Assembly: GCA_017525505.1 (NCBI GenBank)
Contig: JAFXSR010000004.1
Span: 1 to 64,000 of the forward strand
DNA length: 64,000 nucleotides
Direction: 5' to 3'
DNA from: Bacteroidales bacterium
GTDB taxonomy: Bacteria > Bacteroidota > Bacteroidia > Bacteroidales > WCHB1-69
The stretch's first letter is position 1. Each line of letters begins with the position of its first letter. The notes below the pieces were generated by a model. It had not been told where the DNA came from, ran no database searches, and saw only the letters and a list, made by a program, of their open reading frames with translations. Of this stretch, positions 17,801-26,035 are shown one piece after another. A program made the translations under genes and the position numbers.

Positions 17801-19475
17801 CGAAGCCTTGGGCGTCGGCACTGTCTATCGGCGTGTGAAAGGATGCGATTTCACTAAGTTTGACACTTTGCAGTGAGAGGTTTGTCTGGAAGTTGGGTTC
17901 GAGCAAGGAAAAATCTACCAGCCCATTGAAAATGAAATCTAATCTAGGGTCGCTGGAGTTGATGTATGCGGAGCATTTTTTGTCTTGGTATCGACCGGAC
18001 AAGCTGATGTCGGCGGCGGGATAACCGAAGAGGTCGATGCGAGAGATGTTGCCGCGAAGCTTGGCATTGAGGGAGTTCTGGAAATCGGGCAGGTCTTGCG
18101 GGTCGTCGCTCGTCCCTTCGAGTTCCATGTTGAAATGAACTTGGCCGAGATATTTGCTGCTGTTAATGAGCCGTCCCAAATTGAAATTGTTGGAATATAG
18201 TTTTCCTCCGAAACTGACTTGCTCTCCATGGTCTTTGGACGAAAGGTCGGTATTGATGTTCCCGATGCCTGTGGCGATATTCAGCTTGGCATCGATAGCG
18301 GGGACATAGCCGGCGAGTTTGCCGTTGACTTTGGCATAGCCCAGTCGTTTGGCGATGTCGGGCAATGGTATTTTTTTGCCTTGTGGCAGTGAGAATTCCG
18401 CCAATTCGTTCATGTTGAAATAAGACTCGCGGAAGTCCAGATTCCAAATGGCGTGTTTAAAGTCAGTGATGTTTTTCAAGGCAAAGTCGCCATTGAAATA
18501 GGTGGATGACTTGTAGTGACAGTCGAAATCTATGAGCTTGAGATCGTTGACACAGCCGCTGACCAAACCTTGGAAATGCAGATTGTCGTCCATGCCTCGG
18601 ATAGCGCCGGCATAACAGGCGGCATCCGTAAGGCGGAAGTCGGAGGGACGCACGGTGGCGGTGATGTTCACACTGTCGAGAAAATCACCGAGATTCTCCC
18701 AAACACCATAGTCGAAGCGCAAGTCCAAGTCCAGTTTGCTGTTCTCGGTTCTTAATTTGCAGTCGTCAAAGCGTAGCAAATGACTGTTAATTTGGAAATC
18801 TCCAGAGCCTTCAATCAGGTGGAAGCCAAAATATTGGTCGTAGCCTATCTGCTTGATCAGGGCGGAAATGTCGTCATTGTAAACCTGGAACCTGTTGGCC
18901 CGGAAGTCAATATGGCGCATCTCGAAAAAGTTGGGGTCGAATTCCTGCCCTTCGACGTAAGGCGTTTTCTGCTGCTTGTTCTGGTTGGCAATGGAGAAGC
19001 GGGAGTTGATGAGACGGATGTTGTCAATTCGCAGGATGAAGTCTTTGGGATTCTTTTTGGACTTGGAAATTTTCTTGGCCCATGCGGAAATGTTGACGAT
19101 GGTATCTCCTTCGTAGGAGACCAAGGTCACATCGGCCTCTGTGGCGGTGACACTGAAAAATGACAGGGTAAAGGGACTGGTTTTCAGTTTTTTGAATCGT
19201 CCTTTGACATGCTTCACGTAAATCATGGGCTGGTTGTGAAGGTCTTTGATGACAAAATCATCGGCGGCCAAACGCAGGGTAGGGGTGACGTAAATACGGC
19301 TGACCCCGATTTCAGCTCCCCATTTTTCGGAAATCAAACCGGTGACTTTGGAGATGGCATAGTTTTGCACAGACGGCACAAAGAACAATCCAACTATCGC
19401 TAAATCAAGGGCAATAAAAATACCGATGACCCATAGTAGCAGCTTTCCGATTTTTTTTATAATTTTGCCCTTCAA
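14823..19475 (-). CDS. tamB: TamB-like translocation and assembly module protein
   Basis: 1,550 residues. One N-terminal membrane segment (LLLWVIGIFIALDLAIVGLF) anchors a very long periplasmic body made of repeating beta strands, AsmA-like at the start and with the DUF490/TamB domain in the last about 400 residues (for example NSNIRFKTIVQDSV, LEVMSGDFLLSLENI, then LIPS-type strands). TamB-family proteins bridge inner and outer membranes and are tied to outer-membrane biogenesis and lipid transport. No in-frame ATG exists near the start: the best start is TTG at 19475, 12 bases from the divergent tsaD ATG, and an in-frame stop lies six codons upstream. It leads the permease gene with a 4-base overlap. 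Confidence 0.9.
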   Translation of the reverse strand: MKGKIIKKIGKLLLWVIGIFIALDLAIVGLFFVPSVQNYAISKVTGLISEKWGAEIGVSRIYVTPTLRLAADDFVIKDLHNQPMIYVKHVKGRFKKLKTSPFTLSFFSVTATEADVTLVSYEGDTIVNISAWAKKISKSKKNPKDFILRIDNIRLINSRFSIANQNKQQKTPYVEGQEFDPNFFEMRHIDFRANRFQVYNDDISALIKQIGYDQYFGFHLIEGSGDFQINSHLLRFDDCKLRTENSKLDLDLRFDYGVWENLGDFLDSVNITATVRPSDFRLTDAACYAGAIRGMDDNLHFQGLVSGCVNDLKLIDFDCHYKSSTYFNGDFALKNITDFKHAIWNLDFRESYFNMNELAEFSLPQGKKIPLPDIAKRLGYAKVNGKLAGYVPAIDAKLNIATGIGNINTDLSSKDHGEQVSFGGKLYSNNFNLGRLINSSKYLGQVHFNMELEGTSDDPQDLPDFQNSLNAKLRGNISRIDLFGYPAADISLSGRYQDKKCSAYINSSDPRLDFIFNGLVDFSLLEPNFQTNLSLQSVKLSEIASFHTPIDSADAQGFDRLIYFAQHHPNVEVKLDSLSANILGTTLEKLNGYVGLDGLRIYNEKHPFINDRLRFTAINTAAGLHKYILSSDIVNATLNTNYEYKDIKDSLINVAYRYIPNILPQREEHPRKNKKQTDEESVDRYFNFFVETFNTEPLLYIFLPELYVADHSSIDLQLDGLVQQDKINIHIPKTTFKDRFKLNNFELNANSTKEKHLIVGMNSDSITLSNQKGAMLSLHQLLFNADVFQSTIDFQLSWRNRADSSGQHSHLNGNFDAHDKSNMEGHITDSQILLNGSTFRFNNHNGILIQKDRIVVDNLVFSDEKSSIKVNGAYSKLPDDHLMVTVNNFDISTVNDFLSGISFGGNLSANADITMRDDNRFIVGKLLASDFSLNNTTLGNVFLTAGIGEMGSLGFSGGIFRREQPVSSAIINEYTIKNYQTEQDKLSNINGYYLSRIKRFVAKANIGSLDLGFLGPFLSSFSDNISGNASGELSFIASPDSSFIDGKAHVNTMTMGIKAMGTIYNIENQDIRFDKRGIIFENILLKDKDNNVATMKGHIFHKLFKNIKIDLDISTQRILALNLPRNANSSFYGNGYVSGDIQISGDEEQLNFYSSGLTTLKGSSVVFPITSSQSVSENSNIRFKTIVQDSVIVASADENQMKLNFDLIFDVTPETEVQVDVFAIGGTMRANTSGPLHLVYNDAEGINIFGTLEVMSGDFLLSLENIINTKLKIVPGGQVIFNGPVADFVVHTSAYYSARTSLSNIIPSEEALASTRTPVNAYIHLDGQLMKYPSIDFSFEMPNAGQEFSKQVFVAIDTSNPQNRSKQFFIFLLTNQFMPDNASSQDISSTMESGGIGIVTNMVNNFLSRQMKHGGIGIVYKNGNEQTAREYGLNANVQFLNDRMIFETNIGYYDNSRINNGKTGIENFYGDFSLEYLITQKGNWRVKVYNFNDQYVTDSYQKVPGVGLALMYKQDFNNRKDFSEDFLEQVKIDINKKERKSKNKKQRKAK
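19460..19467 (+). promoter_or_regulatory. -7 promoter box for tsaD, inside the tamB start
   Basis: TAATTTTG fits TAnnTTTG, 21 bases before the tsaD ATG. It lies within the first codons of tamB on the other strand. Confidence 0.5.
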
Positions 19476-19487
19476 AATATTGTGTTT

Positions 19488-20501
19488 ATGTCAGCCTATA
19501 TTCTTGGTATCGAATCTTCCTGCGATGACACGTCCGCCGCTGTCATTGCTGATACTACCATCCTCTCCAATGTCATTGCCAGTCAGAAAGTTCACGCCGA
19601 ATATGGGGGCGTTGTTCCCGAACTGGCATCCCGCGCTCATCAGCAAAATATCATCCCTGTTGTGGACACCGCACTTCACCGTGCAAAGATAAACAAAAAT
19701 CAAATATCTGCGATAGGTTTTACAAATGGTCCCGGATTGCTCGGCTCTTTGCTGGTGGGAAGCTCTTTCGCCAAGGCCATGGCCTATAGCCTGGATGTGC
19801 CCCTGATTGAGGTAAATCACTTGCAGGCACACGTTTTGGCGAATTTTCTGAATAAAAGTGATGATGATCGCGCCAAGCCTCATTTCCCCTTCCTGTGCCT
19901 GACAGTTTCGGGTGGACATACCATGCTGCTGAAGGTGAACGACTATTTCGAAATGGAGCGTTTGGGAGTAACTATCGACGATGCTGCAGGCGAGGCATTC
20001 GACAAAGCGGCGAAAATTATGGGCTTGCCGTACCCCGGTGGTCCGGTGATTGACCGCCTGGCAGCAGAGGGAGACCCCAAGCGTTTTCAGTTTTCCATTG
20101 CCCATTTGCCAGGCCTGGACTATAGTTTCAGCGGTCTGAAAACTTCTTTCCTCTATTTTGTGAGAGATGAGCTGAAAAAAGATCCTGATTTTATCCAGAA
20201 AAATCAAAAGGATTTAGCCGCCTCGATGCAATACGCCATTATCAAGTCGCTGACCAACAAGGTGGTGCAAGCACTGAAACAATACGATTGCAAGGATTTG
20301 GTGCTGGCGGGCGGCGTATCGGCCAACAAGGGCTTGCGTACAGCCATGCAGCAAATTGCCGACCGCTACCATCGTAACCTGATATTGCCCACTATTGACC
20401 TGACCACCGACAATGCCGCCATGATTGCCGTGTGCGCTTATTTCAAGTATCTGAAAAAAGATTATACAACCTTGGATGTAGTGCCTTACAGTTCATGCTG
20501 A
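19488..20501 (+). CDS. tsaD: tRNA N6-adenosine threonylcarbamoyltransferase
   Basis: 337 residues from ATG at 19488 (a GTG six bases earlier is less likely). TsaD transfers the threonylcarbamoyl group to A37 of ANN-reading tRNAs together with TsaB and TsaE. Family motifs: ILGIESSCDDTSAAV at the start, the metal-binding NHLQAHV, the phosphate loop LTVSGGHTMLL, DDAAGEAFDKAAK and VLAGGVSANKGLR near the C-terminus. Length is normal. Start codons of tsaD and tamB are only 12 bases apart on opposite strands, so each promoter must lie in the neighbour's coding region. Confidence 0.96.
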   Translation: MSAYILGIESSCDDTSAAVIADTTILSNVIASQKVHAEYGGVVPELASRAHQQNIIPVVDTALHRAKINKNQISAIGFTNGPGLLGSLLVGSSFAKAMAYSLDVPLIEVNHLQAHVLANFLNKSDDDRAKPHFPFLCLTVSGGHTMLLKVNDYFEMERLGVTIDDAAGEAFDKAAKIMGLPYPGGPVIDRLAAEGDPKRFQFSIAHLPGLDYSFSGLKTSFLYFVRDELKKDPDFIQKNQKDLAASMQYAIIKSLTNKVVQALKQYDCKDLVLAGGVSANKGLRTAMQQIADRYHRNLILPTIDLTTDNAAMIAVCAYFKYLKKDYTTLDVVPYSSC

Positions 20502-20552
20502 TATTAGAAAGATTCAAATTTGTACATAGTATCTTATAGTTCATGCTGATAT
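20485..20552 (+). repeat. 20-bp direct repeat spanning the tsaD end and the branching-enzyme start
   Basis: cttacagttcatgctgatat (20485-20504) recurs at 20533-20552 with one mismatch. The first copy includes the tsaD stop; the second ends in the ATG of the next gene. It looks like a small duplication. Confidence 0.85.
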
Positions 20553-22536
20553 GGAAACTCCTGATTTGGTAAAAATAGACCCCTGGCTGAAGCCGTACAA
20601 GCACAGCTTGCTTCGCCGTCACCAGATGGCGGTGCTACGTACATTGGATCTTACCGATGGCAAATGTCCGTTGAAAGACAAGGCTAACCATCATTTGTAT
20701 TATGGCCTGCACCGGACGGATAGTAAAACCTGGGTGTTCCGTGAAAAAGCGCCCAATGCCAAGCAGATTTTCCTGATGGGGGATTTTTCTTATTGGCAGG
20801 TGCAGCCTCAGTATGCCTTGCATCCTATCGGCAATGGCGATTGGGAAATCGAGTTGCCGGAGACCTTCTTGAAGCATGGCATGTTGTACAAACTGTGGAT
20901 GGTATGGCAGGATGGCGCCGATGAGCGGCTGCCTTCCTGTGTGACCCGCGTGGTGCAAGATGATACCACTAAGATTTTCTCCGCCCAGGTATGGGAACCG
21001 GAAAAACCATATCAGTTTATGCACTCTTCTCCGAAGAAACCTGAAAATCCGCTGATTTATGAGGCCCATGTGGGCATGTCGTCCGAAGAAGAGAAGGTTT
21101 CCACTTATTGGGAGTTCAAGGAATATGTGTTGCCCAGAATCAAAGAGTTGGGTTATAATACGATACAACTGATGGCCATCCAAGAACATCCCTATTATGG
21201 ATCTTTTGGCTATCAGGTGGCCAACTTGTTTGCCCCATCTTTTCGCTTTGGCACGCCTGAGGAATTGATGGAATTGATTGATACAGCACATGGTATGGGT
21301 ATTTCTGTGATTTTGGATGTGGTTCATTCCCATGCCGTTACCAATGAGAAGGAAGGCCTTGGTCGCTTCGATGGCTCGGAAACCCTGTATTTCCATGGTG
21401 GTGAACGGGGTAAGCATCCGGTGTGGGATTCCCGCTGTTTCGATTATGGCAAGCAGGAAACGGTGACTTTGCTCTTGTCCAATCTGAAATATTGGTTGGA
21501 AATCTTCCATTTTGACGGTTTCCGTTTCGACGGAGTGACCAGCATGTGTTACTGGAACCATGGCATTGGGGTGGATTTTGTAAGCTATGAGCAGTATTTT
21601 GACGACAATGTGGATGAAGATGCGGTAACTTACCTGACATTAGCCAATGTATTGATCAAAGAAGTGAATCCGGAGGCTTTGACAATCGCCGAGGACGTGA
21701 GCGGTATGCCAGGAATGGCATTCCCTGTTGAACAGGGCGGTGTCGGTTTCGATTACCGCATGTCGATGGGTATTGCGGATTATTGGATGAAGATTGTAAA
21801 AGAGCGGAAAGACGAGGATTGGAGTGTGGGTGAGATGTTTTTCAAGATGACGGACCATCGCAAGGAAGAACGGGTGGTAAGCTATGTGGAAAGCCATGAT
21901 CAGGCAATGGTGGGAGACAAGACTTTGATTTTTAGACTGATAGACAAAGAGATGTACACTTCCATGTCGGTCTTTACGCCAAATCTGGTGGTGGATAGGG
22001 GAGTGGCGTTGCATAAAATGATACGTTTGCTGACGCTGAGTCTCTCGGGGGGCGGCTATCTGAATTTCATGGGCAATGAGTTTGGTCATCCAGAGTGGAT
22101 AGATTTTCCGAGAGCGGGAAATAATTGGTCGTATCAGCATGCCCGCAGACAATGGTCGCTAGCGGATAACAAGGATTTGAAATACCATGCCCTTAATGAG
22201 TTTGACAAGGCGATGGTGCACCTGATTACAGAGGAGCATTGTTTACAGTCGGATGTGAAATTAATCTTGCAAAACGAAGGCGACCAGGTGCTGGCTTTCA
22301 GCCGTGGTAACTGCCTCTTTGTCTTTAACTTCAGCCCTGTCAAATCGTATGCTGATTATGGGATAGAATGTCCTTCAGGAGATTACAAAATCGTATTGGA
22401 TACCGATGACCCGAATTTTGCCGGTTTTGGCAATGTGGATCACAGCATGACATACACTTCCCGACTGCAAGATGGAAAAACCTCTGTACGTATGTATCTG
22501 CCGTCAAGAACAGCGGTAGTGCTGCGGAATTTATAG
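20551..22536 (+). CDS. glgB: 1,4-alpha-glucan branching enzyme, eukaryote-like GH13 type
   Basis: 661 residues. It makes alpha-1,6 branches in glycogen. An N-terminal CBM48/early-set domain (FREKAPNAKQIFLMGDFSYW, residues about 70-150) precedes a GH13 barrel. Catalytic residues can be placed: nucleophile Asp327 in GFRFDGVTS, acid/base Glu381 in IAEDVSGMP and Asp450 in ESHDQAM. The motif NEFGHPEWIDFPRAGNNWSY and the overall size match the GH13_8 group (plant and animal branching enzymes and many Bacteroidota) rather than the E. coli type. It follows tsaD by 49 bases. The hairpin-rich region starts right after its stop. Confidence 0.93.
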   Translation: METPDLVKIDPWLKPYKHSLLRRHQMAVLRTLDLTDGKCPLKDKANHHLYYGLHRTDSKTWVFREKAPNAKQIFLMGDFSYWQVQPQYALHPIGNGDWEIELPETFLKHGMLYKLWMVWQDGADERLPSCVTRVVQDDTTKIFSAQVWEPEKPYQFMHSSPKKPENPLIYEAHVGMSSEEEKVSTYWEFKEYVLPRIKELGYNTIQLMAIQEHPYYGSFGYQVANLFAPSFRFGTPEELMELIDTAHGMGISVILDVVHSHAVTNEKEGLGRFDGSETLYFHGGERGKHPVWDSRCFDYGKQETVTLLLSNLKYWLEIFHFDGFRFDGVTSMCYWNHGIGVDFVSYEQYFDDNVDEDAVTYLTLANVLIKEVNPEALTIAEDVSGMPGMAFPVEQGGVGFDYRMSMGIADYWMKIVKERKDEDWSVGEMFFKMTDHRKEERVVSYVESHDQAMVGDKTLIFRLIDKEMYTSMSVFTPNLVVDRGVALHKMIRLLTLSLSGGGYLNFMGNEFGHPEWIDFPRAGNNWSYQHARRQWSLADNKDLKYHALNEFDKAMVHLITEEHCLQSDVKLILQNEGDQVLAFSRGNCLFVFNFSPVKSYADYGIECPSGDYKIVLDTDDPNFAGFGNVDHSMTYTSRLQDGKTSVRMYLPSRTAVVLRNL

Positions 22537-22539
22537 GCC

Positions 22540-22953
22540 CGCACACCTACGGCGTGCGAATTGTTAACATCGTTGTTCAATTTTACCAAGCCCGGCAGAC
22601 CTAAAGGCCTGCCAGGGGTGTACTTTATCACGGATGAAGCTCCTGTTGGATTTCCGATGATGTGCGAAGTGATATTCTTTATTGTCATATGTGCGTGCCG
22701 CAGGCACGATATTCTATTAACCCCACACGAGCGTAGCGACGTGTGGGGTATGCGGAAATCTTAGCCGCTCATTCGTGTCGGAGACACGTTACATCATGGG
22801 AGGTCTTTATAGTAGCGTGTCTTCAACACGCTATATAGCATTGCAGACTCACTACCCCACACTAACGTGCGGGGTTAATAGGATGGTGTGCCTTTGGCAC
22901 ACAGGTCAATTGATATTGAATCCTCTGCGAGGATATTTTTCCCCGAAAGGGGA
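22540..22953. repeat. Gene-free 423-bp gap packed with about ten short hairpins of different sequence
   Basis: No gene is seen between 22537 and 22959. Palindromes: 22540-22558 (CGCACACC/GGCGTGCG), 22594-22613 (GGCAGACCT/AGGCCTGCC), 22694-22708 (CGTGCC/GGCACG), 22721-22748 (CCCCACACG/CGTGTGGGG), 22774-22788 (CGTGTC/GACACG), 22813-22833 (TAGCGTGT/ACACGCTA), 22855-22874 (CCCCACAC/GTGCGGGG), 22886-22902 (GTGTGCC/GGCACAC), 22920-22934 (ATCCTC/GAGGAT) and 22940-22953 (TCCCC-gaaa-GGGGA). Three have one A-C mismatch that becomes a G-U pair on the minus strand, so the structures suit RNA transcribed from the rubrerythrin side. Confidence 0.9.
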
Positions 22954-22959
22954 TTAATA

Positions 22960-23514
22960 TTAGTAGTTTTGGGCTTCCACCTGGAAGTAAGCTTGCGGAT
23001 GGTCGCAAACGGGGCAGATTTTGGGTGCCTTTTTGCCGATGACGATGTGGCCGCAATTGGCGCACTGCCAGATGGCTTCGCCGTCCTTGGAGAACACCTT
23101 TTCGTCCTCAATGTTCTGCAGCAGTTTGCGATAGCGTTCCTCATGGTGTTTCTCAATAGCTGCCACCATCTCAAATTTTCTGGCTATTTCGGTGAAACCT
23201 TCTTCGCGGGCTTCTTTGGCCATGCGGGCGTACATGTCGGTCCATTCGAAGTTCTCGCCTGCGGCGGCGTCGGCCAGATTCTCGGCGGTTGAGCCTACTT
23301 CACCTCCGTGCAGGTATTTGTACCAGATTTTGGCATGTTCGCGCTCGTTGGCGGCGGTTTCTTCGAAAAGGGCGGCAATCTGCACAAATCCTTCCTTCTT
23401 GGCCTTGGAGGCGAAGTAGGTGTATTTGTTGCGGGCCATTGACTCGCCTGCGAAAGCTTCTTCTAAGTTTTTCTCGGTCTTGGTACCTTTCAGTGATTTG
23501 TGTGCTTCACTCAT
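22960..23514 (-). CDS. Rubrerythrin
   Basis: 184 residues. Rubrerythrin reduces hydrogen peroxide in anaerobes. The N-terminal four-helix diiron domain has the expected ligand pairs ([25 protein letters not shown]), and the C-terminal rubredoxin domain holds its iron with CANCG and CPVCDHP. Length is standard. Single gene with a perfect -7 box (TATCTTTG) 56 bases upstream; downstream lies the hairpin array, which could form its 3' untranslated region. Confidence 0.96.
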   Translation of the reverse strand: MSEAHKSLKGTKTEKNLEEAFAGESMARNKYTYFASKAKKEGFVQIAALFEETAANEREHAKIWYKYLHGGEVGSTAENLADAAAGENFEWTDMYARMAKEAREEGFTEIARKFEMVAAIEKHHEERYRKLLQNIEDEKVFSKDGEAIWQCANCGHIVIGKKAPKICPVCDHPQAYFQVEAQNY

Positions 23515-23569
23515 GTTTTTTTGATTTTAAGGTTTGATAATATGGTTGTAAAATTCAAATTTGATCGTG

Positions 23570-23577
23570 CAAAGATA
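23570..23577 (-). promoter_or_regulatory. -7 promoter box for rubrerythrin
   Basis: TATCTTTG on the minus strand, 56 bases before the start codon, matches TAnnTTTG. Confidence 0.65.
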
Positions 23578-23581
23578 CTAA

Positions 23582-25288
23582 TTATTCCTTTAACCACTCC
23601 AGCGCTTTCTCCAAAATTTCGTCGCGGCCGTCCTTGACGCCTTGGACCGTGGGCCAGACGTAGATGTCGGGGATGATGCCGACACGTTGGGTCTCGGTGC
23701 CGTCGGGGTAATATATGCCGATGCCGGAGAAATAAGAGTTGACCCCACCGGGAAGTTGGATTTTCACCACATTGCCGTCAGCACCCGCCGTCGTGTTGCC
23801 GATGACGATGCTGTTCGGGAGCGTGCGGTACATCATGGTGCAGAACTCCGCATGACTCTGTGATTCTTCATCGATGAGAATGGCAATCTTGCCAGGATAT
23901 GCCTGCTTTCCTTTTCCAGTATAAACTGGTTTTGAAAAAGTGAACTGGCCGGGATTGACCATGTTGGCTTCTGTGGCCTTGAAAAATGGTCTTGATTTGT
24001 CAGACAAGATAGCGTAAAATTTATAGTTGATGGTCTCATTCGGATATTCTCTCAAATCCAAAATCAGTCCTTTGGTGCTGTGCAGGGTGTCTGCAATGCG
24101 TTTTACCCAGGCTTCAGTGATGTCGTCCATGGAGACATATCCGATGCTGTCGCTCAACGCTTTGTAGCAGATGCTGTCGGTTTTGTAAACATACCCCATT
24201 TCATCAACATTGTATCGGGCGATGGTGGCCTCTTTGGGAATTCCATCCGAGATAAAAGAGATGGTGACACTGGGTTCATTGCCGCCACAAATCGGCAATG
24301 ACAATTGCCGCAGTTTTACTTGGTGGTTGGATGCCGCGTAATAGGGTGCCAAGCTGTCAATCCAAAACGAAACGGGTTTCCCGTCGATGTGGGTGATGAT
24401 ATCACCAATGAGCGGCCCAGAACTGTCGATTTTCTCTGAGTCCCAATAAGAAGTGACCACCAAGGTGTCGTTTTTCAGGAAGCTTACCTTGAATGGAGGC
24501 CGGTAATAATCCAGCGTTTTTGTCGGTTTTACATTCCAAACCGCTCCGTGGGTGTCGTCTATTAGGGCAATTAGGCGTCTAACCGCTTGCCAATAGGCTT
24601 TCTTGTCATTGGCCGAGATGAAAGAAGGAATTTGATTCTTCATTACCATGTTCCAGTCGGCGTCCGTAAGAGATTTGTAGGGGAAGAAATAGTACACCAT
24701 ATTCCAATATCTGTATAGGGCCAGCAGTTGGAAACCGGCGTCGGGAAACTCTATCTCAGCATAGTTGTTATCGTGCGTGAAGTTTGCCGCTTTTACCCAT
24801 AGGGAGGAATAGCTCACATAGTAAAGTCCGTTGTTGCGGTTCTGGTACACTTTCATCAGCAGATTATACAGCTTCGGCGATAGATTTTCCTGATTAATCC
24901 ATGCCATATCGGGTTTCAGCACGGCGTTGGAGTCAACGGGTTTGACGTTTTTGTTGACAGGGATTTTTCCGAACCGAAGAATCCATTTAGCCAGATAAGC
25001 GTCACGCTGCTTGTTGTCTGTCACTTTCAGGTAGCCGGGCAGCATTTTGAAAAGCTCCGCATCCCAATTGTATTCGCCTTTGGAGATGTTGGGATGGTGA
25101 TATTTCAGGAATCCCCATACACGTCCAAGCAGGTCGAGATTGTCCACAAGTTGCGGGGTCATTTCAGGAAAAACCACACTAGAGCTGTGGTTATACGCTG
25201 TGTCTTTGACCGTGCTTTGAGCAAATGACAAGTTGAAAATAAAAATTGTCAGAATTGCTGTGATAAAGAAGGTTCTGAGTTGTTTCAT
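23582..25288 (-). CDS. Exported S41-family peptidase (C-terminal processing protease-like)
   Basis: 568 residues with a signal peptide (FFITAILTIFIFNLSFAQ). The centre contains a PDZ-like segment (SGPLIGDIITHIDGKPV, residues about 285-300) and the C-terminal third is the S41 catalytic domain: IGYVSMDDI, then KGLILDLREYPNE, then AILIDEESQSHAEF, where the Ser of SQSHAE is the probable nucleophile, and a late TTAGADGNVVKIQLPGG. Such proteins cleave peptides from C-termini or turn over envelope proteins in the periplasm or on the surface. The N-terminal 250 residues are not recognised. No operon partner is apparent. Confidence 0.88.
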   Translation of the reverse strand: MKQLRTFFITAILTIFIFNLSFAQSTVKDTAYNHSSSVVFPEMTPQLVDNLDLLGRVWGFLKYHHPNISKGEYNWDAELFKMLPGYLKVTDNKQRDAYLAKWILRFGKIPVNKNVKPVDSNAVLKPDMAWINQENLSPKLYNLLMKVYQNRNNGLYYVSYSSLWVKAANFTHDNNYAEIEFPDAGFQLLALYRYWNMVYYFFPYKSLTDADWNMVMKNQIPSFISANDKKAYWQAVRRLIALIDDTHGAVWNVKPTKTLDYYRPPFKVSFLKNDTLVVTSYWDSEKIDSSGPLIGDIITHIDGKPVSFWIDSLAPYYAASNHQVKLRQLSLPICGGNEPSVTISFISDGIPKEATIARYNVDEMGYVYKTDSICYKALSDSIGYVSMDDITEAWVKRIADTLHSTKGLILDLREYPNETINYKFYAILSDKSRPFFKATEANMVNPGQFTFSKPVYTGKGKQAYPGKIAILIDEESQSHAEFCTMMYRTLPNSIVIGNTTAGADGNVVKIQLPGGVNSYFSGIGIYYPDGTETQRVGIIPDIYVWPTVQGVKDGRDEILEKALEWLKE

Positions 25289-25323
25289 GGTTTTGATTTT
25301 AAGAATGCGTCAAAATGAAAGCC

Positions 25324-25647
25324 TTACAACACTGAGGCGATTTTACGGACAGCAGTGAGACGTCGCATGAAGGATTGGTTGCGCTTAGTCGTAATCATGT
25401 CGTAGCGTGTCTGTAATGCAAGCAAAGGTTCTGCATCCAAATCAAGGGCAGTGGCAATCAGGATGGCCATTTCTGTGTTGAGAGGACGCTTGCCATTTAG
25501 AACTTCGTTCAACTGTGTGTAAGAAACACCTATTTCAGCTGCCAGCATTCGCTGAGAGATGCCGCGATATTCAATCTCATTTTTAATTATTTCACCTGGG
25601 TGAGTAGGCATAAAGGGCTCTAACTTGCTGACTTCTTTCGGTTTCAT
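25324..25647 (-). CDS. higA: HigA-type antitoxin (HTH, XRE family)
   Basis: 107 residues. It starts with the HigA hallmark PTHPGEIIKNEIE and continues with a helix-turn-helix (ISQRMLAAEIGVSYTQLNEVLNGKR). Such antitoxins bind the toxin and repress the shared promoter. It lies 5 bases after the toxin gene, in the toxin-first order usual for HigBA. Confidence 0.93.
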   Translation of the reverse strand: MKPKEVSKLEPFMPTHPGEIIKNEIEYRGISQRMLAAEIGVSYTQLNEVLNGKRPLNTEMAILIATALDLDAEPLLALQTRYDMITTKRNQSFMRRLTAVRKIASVL

Positions 25648-25652
25648 GATGA

Positions 25653-25970
25653 TTATTGATAATGATTGCTTAATTCGGTAATATTGACAATTGTTGCGAT
25701 TGTTTCTGCTCCTTCTGTTCGTTCTTCAAACTCTATCCGGTATTTATTATTGACTCTCACGGAGGATAGGCCTGCTTTGTCTCCTTTCAGTTTTTCATAA
25801 CACAACGAATTGTATCGCATAAGGGTTAACACATTAGGCGAAGTGAACATCAAATCAATTATATTGGCGTATTTTTTGATTACACCAGGTTGAAAGCGGT
25901 GTTTTTTATCGCCGCTGTCACCTTTTTCATACAGATTTTGAAGATAGACCTTGTCAAAGAACACTCTCAT
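25653..25970 (-). CDS. higB: HigB-like toxin (RelE/HigB superfamily)
   Basis: 105 residues from ATG at 25970. The protein has the plan of RelE-fold mRNA interferases: a helical N-half (YLQNLYEKGDSGDKKHRF) and the strand-rich end KLKGDKAGLSSVRVNNKYRIEF with the conserved basic residues, closing on IVNITELSNHY. HigB toxins cut mRNA on the ribosome. The frame is open further upstream to 26255 but that part lies under the next gene and has no similarity to HigB. Confidence 0.9.
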   Translation of the reverse strand: MRVFFDKVYLQNLYEKGDSGDKKHRFQPGVIKKYANIIDLMFTSPNVLTLMRYNSLCYEKLKGDKAGLSSVRVNNKYRIEFEERTEGAETIATIVNITELSNHYQ

Positions 25971-26035
25971 CGTTCGTTGAGTTTCGTTTGCAAAAATAAT
26001 AAATATTTCGATATGTTCACAAAAAAGTGAATTTT

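Noticed and set aside
22540-22953. CRISPR array
   Set aside because: Stems differ from hairpin to hairpin, spacing is irregular and no constant direct repeat or cas gene exists.
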